Shown piece by piece: positions 55,424 to 64,000 of a stretch of DNA of 64,000 nt (positions within the stretch are counted from its first letter, which is position 1; each line of letters starts with the position of its first letter). Both the position numbers and the translations under genes were made by a program. The notes under the pieces are model-generated. The model saw nothing but the letters and a program-made list of their open reading frames with translations, made no database searches and was not told the origin of the DNA. The stretch is from Asterias rubens (taxonomy: Eukaryota; Echinodermata; Asteroidea; Forcipulatida; Asteriidae), in NCBI RefSeq assembly GCF_902459465.1, contig NC_047082.1, positions 12,276,807 through 12,340,806 on the forward strand, read 5' to 3'.

Positions 55424-56994
55424 TTAACGTCCCATCCGAAGGACTAAGCAATGGTTAAGTGTCTGCTTAAGGGAAACCGATCTTTGTCAAACTTCTTTGA
55501 AACCCAATCTTTTTAAGACTGGTTAATAAAATAAAGTTAAACAGTTAGTGGTCACTCTTAAAAATAATGTTAATGAGACAAGTTTCGTTAGAAGCCTACA
55601 CAAGTTTTTTTTAATAGTATATGGATGGTTATGGATTCTGGATTCAAGCGCTTAGTTTGTGATCCAAAAAGGCTAGGGTTTCACTTTGAACTTACCCATG
55701 TACTTAGACCTCAGTGTGGCAATACAAGTTTTGGAATAAGACGACGTCATAACTTTAAATCAATGTTTAATTATTTACAAAGTAATATATCTGGAGAACC
55801 GTAGTTGCTACATGCAAGATCTTTGCACCCTGTGAAAGACCCTAGCTTGTGATCTTTACTTCTGTTTAAAAATTAAAGCATTTGGATACTTTTGGTAACA
55901 CAAAAGACAATGTCCGCAGATTTACATTTAACTTACACCAAAGATAATGATTGTGTAAAGCTTTCCTAAAAATAGGAATGAGGTGCTGTAATTCTTGAGA
56001 ATTTCGCTCTACATGCTTATGTAGTTTTTGTGAATGATAAAGGCAGGAAAACAAGAAATGTAAATGCACCAAAAATACAATTACATGTCAAACGCATTAT
56101 AAGCAAGTTTACATGTAAATGGTATTCCAATACATTCAGTCTCGTTCAAGTACTTTATTTAGCACCTTGCCCCTCGTTCCAAAACTACTCTCTAACCACT
56201 GGAGCTACCATCTTTTAATCTGATGTTGTCAAACATGTTTCACAACTTATAGAATGTTATATTTGTTTCCCAACATGCAGTGACTGAGATTGAGAACCTG
56301 GGATGGAGTCCTTCTCATCTACATGCTCTCATGACAGACCCTGCAACCACTGTAATCCCGTGGTATTACGGCACAGAGGGATTACGTCCTAAAGGTATAT
56401 TTTTATCACCATTTATTCACTCTAACATCAAACCTGCACCAAACTGCATGATTAACAAGCTCACTCCCATTACACCATCACTTTACAATCTACTAAGCTC
56501 ATTTCCATGCTTGCATGTTACATCTTAACAATCAGGGGTTCGTTCAACGACAGCGAGAACGTACCCCATCTATAACTCCACACCATCCGTTATCAGTCAC
56601 TTGTCATGTAACAACCACTCACACCATTTATATGCACCTGAAATATTCCCAAACTAAATGGAATAATTCTGTTTGGAGGTGCATTTTCTGAATGTATGTA
56701 TTTTTTGTTCTTTATTTACTGCAATGGTGAAATGCGGAACCAACTGCCATTGGAATACGCAATATGGAGTCCAATGGAAACTGCACCAGTGATTCCAGGG
56801 CCATGAAGACTTCATTGGAGCTGTGGTGAGCGGAGGTTGCTGTGAGGAAAACAACACTTACACATTTTAAAGTTCAGGAATAGAACCTGAAGGTAAGTTT
56901 ATGTTCAGGATGTTTATAGTTTGGAAGTTCATGCAGGACCAAAATTGTAAACAAAAAATCCTGAAATGATGATATTTTGTTAATTTTTGTTATA

Positions 56995-57305
56995 GCCAAT
57001 GAACACTTTCTGAACAGAACAACAAATTAAAGTTCACAGATTTATAAATAACTCACAGGGTTTACAAAAGGTAATGGTTAAAGACTTCCCTGTGAAATAT
57101 TATTCCCTGAAATGCTTTACTTTCTGAGAAGACATTAATACAATTCTCAATTCTCAATATCGAGAACAACTGATTTATTATAAACACATTATTTTCCCGT
57201 TATTTTTTCCCGACTCTGATGACCGATTGAGCCTAAATTTTCACAGGTTTGTGTACAAGTTGTGATCCACGAAGTGTGGGTCTTTGGACAATACTGTTTT
57301 ATCGA
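56995..57305. repeat. TTAA-type MITE (family T2), ends worn
   Basis: 'CCAATGAACACTTTCTGAAC' through 'GACCGATTGAGCCTAAATTT' to 'CACGAAGTGTGGGTCTTTGG'. Confidence 0.65.
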
Positions 57306-58059
57306 TGATGTGCTATTGCTTAAAAAAAAAACTCCTGCAAAGAAAAATGTCTAATTGAGTTTTGCGCTTCACTACTTTTCAAATTTATATGAAAATTGTT
57401 GAGTTCTTTTTTTTTGTTTTTTGGGGGAGGGTCTCTGATTTCATATTATAATGGTGTAAAATGCCATTTTGTTTGAAGCCCTTCAACATCTTTTATGTTT
57501 CATGTTCTTCAGCTGTGGTGAGCGGAGGTATGCTGTGAGGAAACGACGCTCATTTAAAAGTTCAGGAATACAACCTGAGGGTAAGTTTATTTTCATGATG
57601 TTTATAGTTTGGAATTTCATTCAGGACCATAATTTGTAAAGAATTTTCCTGAAATGATGATAATTTGTTAATTTATGTTAAAGAGGGGCTCCTGCAAAGG
57701 TCAAATTGAGCTGGGGGATTCACTATTTTTTAATAAAATTGTTTATCTGGGGGAAGGGTCTCTGACTTCATATTGTAATGGTGTAAAATGCCATTATGTC
57801 TGATGCCCAGCAATTTTTTTATAGAAATAAAACAATAGTGGATATCATCATATTTTGAAATACATGGTCGATAAATTGTTGTACACAAATTGTTCATTTC
57901 ATTTTGAAACTCTGATCATTCAATCCAAATGGCATTACATCTGAGTTAATTTGACTGACACAGAAATTCCTCTTGGGAATGTACAGACACATTTTTTTTT
58001 ATGTCTGATGATGTCATGTTACATTAACTCAATGATTGAGCAAATTTTGTGGTTTGAAT

Positions 58060-60890
58060 GCAGTTATTGAATGATTCTCCATATACAGGTGATGTCACAA
58101 GGATAATGGCTACCAAGGATCATGGAAGGAGGACGAGGATGTCTTATGGTCTGAGGATGCAAGTTTCTAGGTAAGATGACTTAAGAAAGTAAAATACAGT
58201 ATAAGATATTACTGTCTGAATGTATCTATTTTTTGTATTTTATTTACTGCAAGGGTGAAATGCGAAACCAACTGCCTGTGAAGTACGGAGTCCAGTGAAA
58301 ACTGCACATCAATTGTGTCTGCGTTCGTGCTGGTGACGTCCATCCGCCGATAATCAAGAAGACAACCGCTGGTTCCTGGCTTCATAGAGGAGTGTTCCTG
58401 TCTCCCTGGTCGATGAGAGAATGCATTGCAGTCTGATGGATCAACAACAGATGTAATAATGGCAACTATATTTGTTTTGACATGAAACTAAAACAGATTT
58501 TACACATGTAATAACATAACTTTAAAGGATTGCGCAGAGAGTTTGTTGCATCAATCTTTTTACAACAATCGATATCTTTGAGATGACATAAATAATTCAA
58601 ACTTGTTGCTGAAAAGCAGCGACTGAACTCAACTTTTGAACTAACTTTGTGATGAAGTTGTTGAATGATTCTCCATATACAGGTGATGTCACAAGGATAA
58701 TGGCTACCAAGGATCATGGAAGGAGGACGAGGATGTCTTATGGTCTGAGGATGCAAGTTTCCAGGTAAGACGACTTAAGAAAGTAAAATACAGTATAAGT
58801 TATTACTGTCCATAAGTATTAATTAGTTCCTTCAGTTGTTAGCTTTGTTAGGGTTCCTGCGCCAGGAGTGTCACAGACATGGCGCATTACAAGTTTCCTT
58901 TATTATTATTATTAAGTCGTAAAAAAAGTGCTTTTGAAAACTTAATGTGGCTTATTTTGAATGCCCAAACAAAACTAGCTCAATAAAACCATGCAGTTTA
59001 ACCCTTAACAGAACCTAAACATTCTTTTCTTTCCTCTGATGTGTTCATAAGTGTTCATCAAAGTTTAACGAAAATATTACAATTTATTTTACGATTTGCT
59101 AAATGCAGACAAACAAGTTGATGAGAAATATTTGACTCTAAAAATTCAAAGAAATAAACCCTAACGAATAATATGATTGAAAAACTCAAACCCACATTTA
59201 TGTTGACCTAAATTATTCCCAAACTAAATGGAATAATTCTATTTGGAAGTGCATTTTCTGAATGTATCTATTTTTTGTCTTTTATTTACTGCAATGGTGA
59301 AATGCGAATCCAACTGCCTGTGAAGTACGGAGTCCAATGAAAACTGCACATCAATGCCGTCTGCGTTCGCGCTGGTGACGTCCATCCGCAGATGACCAAG
59401 AAGACAACCGCTGGTTGCCTGGCATCATAGAGGAGTGTTCCTCTCCCTGGTGGATGAGAGAATGCATTGCAGTATGATGGACCAACAACAGATGTAATAA
59501 TGACAACTATATTTGTTTTGACAGGAAACTAAAACAGATTTTACACATGTAATAACATAACTTTAAAGGGAGTGGACACTATTGGTAATTGTCAAAGACT
59601 AGCCTTCACAGTTGGTGTATCTCAACATACGCATAAAATAAGAAACCTGTGAAAATTTGAGCTCAATCAGTCATCAAAGTTGCGAGATAGTAATGAAAGA
59701 AGAAAACACCCTTGTCACACGAAGTTGTGTGCGTTTAGATGGTTGATTTTGAGACCTCAAGTTCCAAACTTGAGGTCTCGAAATCAAACTCGTAGAAAAT
59801 TACTTCTTTCTCCAAAACTATGGCACTTTAGAGGGAGCTGTTTCTAACAATGTTTTATACCACCAACCTCTCCCCATTACTTGTCACCAAGAAAGGTTTT
59901 ATGTTAATAATTATTTTGAGTAATTACCAATAGTGTCCACTGCCTTTAAAGGATTGCGCAGAAAGTTTGTTGCGTCAATCTTTTTACAACAATCGATGTC
60001 TTTGAGATGACATAAGTAGTTCAAACTTGTTGTTGAAAAGCAGCGACTGAACTCAATTTTTGAACTAACTTAATGATGCAGTTGTTGAATGATTCTCCAT
60101 ATACAGGTGATGTCACAAGGATAATGGCTACCAAGGATCATGGAAGGAGGACGAGGGTGTCTTATGGTCTGAGGATGCAAGTTTTCAAGTAAGACGACTT
60201 AAGAAAGTAAAATACAGTATAAGTTATTACTGTCCATAAGTATTAAGTCGTAAAAAAGTGCTTTTGAAAACTTAATGTGGCTTATTTTGAATGCCCAAAC
60301 AAAACTAGCTCAATAAAACCATGCAGCTTAACCCTTAACAAAACCTAAACCATCCTTTCTTTCCTCTGATGTGTTCATAAGTGTTCATCAAAGTTTAACG
60401 AAAAATTTACAGTTTATTTTACGATTTGCTAAATGCAGACAAACGAGTTGATGAGAAATATTTGACTCTAAAAATTCAAAGAAATAAACCCTAACGAATA
60501 ATATGATAGAAAAACTCAAATCCACATTTATGTTGACCTAAATTATTCCCAAACTAAATGGAATAATTCTATTTGGAAGTGCATTTTCTGAATGTATCTA
60601 TTTTTTGTCTTTTATTTACTGCAATTGTGAAATGCGAAACCAACTGCCTGTGTCGTACGGAGTCCAATGAAAACTGCACATCAATGGCGTCTGCGTTCGT
60701 ACTGGTGACGTCCATCCGCCGATGACCAAGAAGACAAACGCTGGTTGCCTGGCTTCATAGAGGAGTGTTCCTGTCTCCCTGGTGGATGAGAGAATGCATT
60801 GCAGTCTGATGGATCAACAACAGATGTAATAATGGTAACCATACTTGTTTTCACAAGAAACTAAAACAGATTTTACACATGGAATAACAT
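58060..60890 (+). repeat. Tandem duplication array carrying the 82-bp exon
   Basis: Blocks recur in order. Y (TTGAATGATTCTCCATATAC) starts at 58068, 58664 and 60084. X (GTATCTATTTTTTGT...GTGACGTCCATCCGC) is at 58219, 59264 and 60592. W (AACTAAAACAGATTTTACAC) is at 58486, 59527 and 60860. Z (TAAGTCGTAAAAA...) is at 58912 and 60241. Without the MITE in the second unit the longer units measure about 1.04 kb; the first unit lacks Z. Confidence 0.85.
59567..59945 (-). repeat. TTAA-type MITE (family T1) inserted in the duplication
   Basis: TTAA at 59563-59566 and 59946-59949. The empty site survives in sister units: ACATAACTTTAAAGGATTGCGC at 58517-58538. Confidence 0.92.
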
Positions 60891-61959
60891 AACTTTAAAG
60901 AATATTGTGCAGAGAGTTTGTTGCATCAATCTTTTTAACAGTCTGCGTCTTTGAGATGACAGAAACTTCAAATTTTCATGAAAAGTAGTGTTTGAACTTA
61001 ATTTTTGAGCTAATTTTGTGATTTGATTTTGAAGCAGTAGTTCCGTAATGATCATCAGATGATTACATTATATTAGTCTCTATATGGTTTGTACTGATGT
61101 GATAACAACTTTCTTTCAGATGGCGCTCCCCTAGAGGTCATCCGCTAGAAGGCGTCTATACAAGAATGCTACCAATGGCCATTGATGTAACATTTTTAGA
61201 TCGGCTGAAGGACACAGCACACAACCAGAAACAACTGAGCTTAAGATGCTGATGCTGGACGGGGCGTTGAAGGCGGCCATCAGAGGTTCCCAAGATGGCG
61301 TCAGCTAAAGACAACCTGTCGCTCAACTACTACTTACATACAGGTTATTGTGATGACTACTTTTCTCCCATCCTGTCAACATGGACCATGAAGATGTGAC
61401 ATCACAACACAAAGATAGATACGTCATGGCTTGAGGAGATATACATCAAGTATTTCTACAACTACTTACCAGGATCCTTGAAGGTAAGATCTCTTTTAGC
61501 TAATAAATCTGAGAAATCCATTAACGTGCGGAAAAGAAACTTTGCTTAAACACAAAAATTGAACTTACAAATCTTTTTGTTTCAATTTTGTATTATATCA
61601 TATAACAGGATGAACAGAGTGGAACAACTAAGAGTTGATTACGTCAAGATGCTGAGCCACATTGTGCAGCACCAATAAAACTGTTGCTTCAACACAGTCT
61701 TTGTAAAGGAGGACTGTTTCTTCATGATGACTGCCCTCATCTAAGGTTGTATCCAAATTGGTGGTACCAGCTTCGACTGTTACTAAGGATGTACTTCGAC
61801 CATTGAGTAGACGTTCCAAGAGCATGAACAACATTGAACAAACCTTCCAATGGATCTTGATATTACAGCATGATCATCCGGATTCATCTGCAGATTGAAC
61901 TCAGTTACACAACAAAGTTTTCTTATTGTGGAACAATGACTTGAATATTAGTATTGTTT

Positions 61960-62440
61960 GAAGCTTTGCATGGTGAAGAGAAATAGGAAGAAACTATAAA
62001 TATGTATATTTAACTTGTGGGTACACTCTTTTGTGTGAGTGTTGGCTGTGAAAAGACCCTTTATTTGTGTGAGTGTTTGATCAAGGCTGATTTGTCATGG
62101 TGTCCCAGACTGCCGTGTGCTTGATGTTTCTTGATTCTCATGGATATGAATGCAGCAGGTCTCCTCTATGTGTCATCGCATTCGGAGGGAATGCTGGTCT
62201 TCTGTGTGAAGTGATGTTTGAATCTTGTTTGTTTCTGGGTTGAGCTTGGCTGACGATTTGTTGGAGCTTGTGAGATGCATGGCCGATGTATGGAAGGGTG
62301 ATGGTAGCCTTGAACTGCGGACTTTTGTCTACTTGTGTGATGAGGAATGGCTTGGGCTGGCTGCAGGAATTGAAGGTCTTTTATTTAGTCGTTGAGTTGT
62401 AGTGATGTCTTGATGTGATGAAGTTCCTGCTTCAAGCTGC
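61960..62440 (-). mobile_element. Decayed retroelement fragment, Penelope-like suspected
   Basis: On the minus strand a broken frame reads KPFLITQVDKSPQFKATITL then PYIGHASHKLQQIVSQA. This resembles the segment 'LPY-x3-SxK/LxR-I' that follows the RT domain in Penelope-like elements. The plus-strand edge (GTGGGTACACTC...GTGTTGGCTGTGAAAAG) matches the arms at 48485-48840. Family assignment is tentative. Confidence 0.4.
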
Positions 62441-62478
62441 CTTGTTCAACTTATTTTGTAGACAGAATACGTAATAAC

Positions 62479-62717
62479 TTGTAATGAGATAATTCCTTAC
62501 AAGTTAATGTATTCACATTTTTAATGTTGCATGTTTGTAATGAGGTATTTCATTACACTCATGCAAAACATTCTTGCAATGAAATACCTCATTGCAAGTA
62601 TGTCAAAGTTTCAAGTGCGTAATGAAGTACTGCATTACAAGCATGAAACAAATTATGTAAATTTGTAATGCAATTGCTCATTACAATTATGAAACAATAG
62701 GGTAAACTCATTACAAA
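62479..62717. repeat. Array of palindromes TTGTAATGA-n6-TCATTACAA
   Basis: Units at 62479, 62535, 62574, 62617 and 62663, each 24 bp, and a half unit at 62707. Each is a dyad of TAATG/CATTA; spacing is 39-56 bp. Confidence 0.85.
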
Positions 62718-62719
62718 TA

Positions 62720-64000
62720 TAAAGACAACAAGCTTGTCAAGAAGTGTATATGAGTGGTTTAACATTACAAACTAATAAAATTTAGTTTTACTTTTACTGA
62801 ATTTGAATATTGTATTAGATGAATGGTACCTTTTATTGTGTGTCACTCTGTCTTTCCGTTATTCATCCAAACAATATTATAAGTGTTCTGGGGGTACCCC
62901 CACATGGTGGCCACCATGGTTTTTTTTGTATTAGTTATTATTTAAGGACATGTAAATATTGTGACTCACATTGGGTTCAATAACTCTTATTGAGGTTTTA
63001 AATTACAATGGTCATGACATTGTACTGTGTTCCTTGAGGGTGTCTGTGTCCTCATTGTTATGCTAATTATTCACAATGTTCATTGTTACGAGCTAGGCAG
63101 CATGTTGAGTTTTTGCTCAATAGAGGGCGCTGTTCGCCGGGCACCGAGTACTAGTTGTTATATAATTCATTACAATGGTTATAACAAAGGTGACAACATT
63201 TATATTATCTACTGTTAATTATGTTGCATTAATGTCACACTCAGTATCCATAATCTTTATACCTTGCAATAGTTGAGATTGCTCGTTAGTTATTATTTTT
63301 TTTTATACAAAGGACATGACATTAGTTTTATTATCTGGTGTTAATTTTGTGGCAAAAATGCCACACTAAGATTGGTATTGTGATATACCATTCACAACAG
63401 TTTTATAGTTGAGAGTACTTGTTAACAAGGTTTTTTTTAATTACAAAATTGTTGACAAGTTTGATATTCGCCTATGTAGATAGCTATTTGATGCTAATAT
63501 CAGGGTTTTCAAGAGTACTTTCTCACAAGAGTGTTTCTTCACTCTGCAGACAAAGGGAGCTAGCCACTATTGTAATGACTTCCGATGTAGGATATTGATT
63601 GAAATTATATAATGTATCTTATCTTAAACAAAGGAAAGTAATAAATTGGTTTTACTGCAACAAAACGGTATATAAATTTTCTTTAACCGCCTAATCATGG
63701 TCAACAACTTTAATTGAACAATTGAAAGCATTTCTGAAGTCATAGTTATTATAGATAAGTTTAAGTGGGGTTTTCCAGAGTATTTGTTATCTCTGGTTTT
63801 TCACTCCGTAGGCTAGGTATCAAAGGGGGGTAACATTTCAAAGAAGCAATTGTTGTAATGGTTACAAACTTGGATGTATTATGATCCCTTTAACTGTTGT
63901 GGGGTGGAAGATGACAACCTTCACGTGGTCCACCCTGTTGTTAACTAATGTCATCAAAGACCTTTTCGCAAATCCTTTTGCAAAGCGCTTACTGTTGAAC
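62720..64000. other. AT-rich non-coding, nothing recognised
   Basis: No protein-like frame, SINE head or terminal inverted repeat was identified; weak internal similarity is noted between 63225-63260 and 63340-63380 ('TTAAT(T/A)(T/A)TGT(T/G)GCA...TGTCACACT'). Confidence 0.3.

Larger units (their letters stand above)
56281..61950 (+). ncRNA. Spliced-transcript-like locus with triplicated exon; coding status unknown
   Basis: Exon-like blocks with AG/GT borders: 56281-56394, 57513-57580 (a decayed sister at 56821-56892), an 82-bp block at 58089-58170, 58683-58764 and 60107-60188, then 61120-61483 and a last block from 61609. One reading frame stays open through compatible phases: PWYYGTEGLRPKG or RSFKSSGIQPEG into DVTRIMATKDHGRR and MSYGLRMQVS, then WRSPRGHPLEGVYTR to a TGA at 61250-61252. 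The second block is phase-incompatible with the first, and no start codon or known domain was found. A lncRNA or a very fast-evolving small protein both fit. Only one version of the 82-bp exon could be used per frame cycle, because 82 is not a multiple of three. Confidence 0.35.

Overview
This window is animal nuclear DNA. It has spliced genes with GT-AG introns, AT-rich intergenic sequence, tRNA-derived SINEs and hundreds-of-bp non-autonomous DNA transposons every few kilobases. The gene set (CYP2-clan P450, GH65 glucosylgalactosylhydroxylysine glucosidase, rhodopsin-like GPCR, SAM-domain adaptor, Ig receptor) and the repeat style suggest a marine deuterostome, most likely an echinoderm such as a sea star. 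The species assignment is inference.

Layout. 1-1.4 kb: a MITE end, a LINE 3' tail and one likely terminal exon of a membrane protein that starts outside the window. 6.2-9.5 kb (+): a four-exon SAM-domain protein of the aveugle/SAMD10/SAMD12 type. 15.6-17.4 kb (-): a two-exon Ig-superfamily type I receptor with a 41-residue tail ending in a PDZ-ligand-like TSV. 20.5-23.5 kb (+): a three-exon secreted protein with a His...NNCHNF arrangement like permuted papain-fold (PPPDE/LRAT-like) enzymes. 27.3-37.95 kb (-): a complete nine-coding-exon PGGHG (ATHL1) gene, with a likely non-coding first exon near 39.6 kb. 43.2-48.2 kb (+): a complete four-exon CYP2-clan P450; its second intron holds a broken THAP-domain gene. 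49.3-50.4 kb (-): an intronless class A GPCR. 56.3-61.9 kb (+): a transcript-like locus with a tandemly triplicated 82-bp exon; its coding status is unresolved.

The genes do not form an operon or a pathway; neighbours look functionally independent. Most of the remaining sequence is repeats. At least four MITE families end at TTAA, and one copy sits in a tandem duplicate whose sister copies preserve the empty site, which fixes the target as TTAA. Other repeats are a hAT-like CAGGGCCC family, three tRNA-SINE families, several foldback/palindromic elements, a 44-bp minisatellite that grew from a dispersed repeat end, and a very long GCTGCC/GTTGTC microsatellite. No CRISPR array, rRNA gene, intact tRNA gene or intact autonomous transposon was found. 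Exon boundaries come from splice signals, reading-frame phase and family resemblance only; no transcript data were available.
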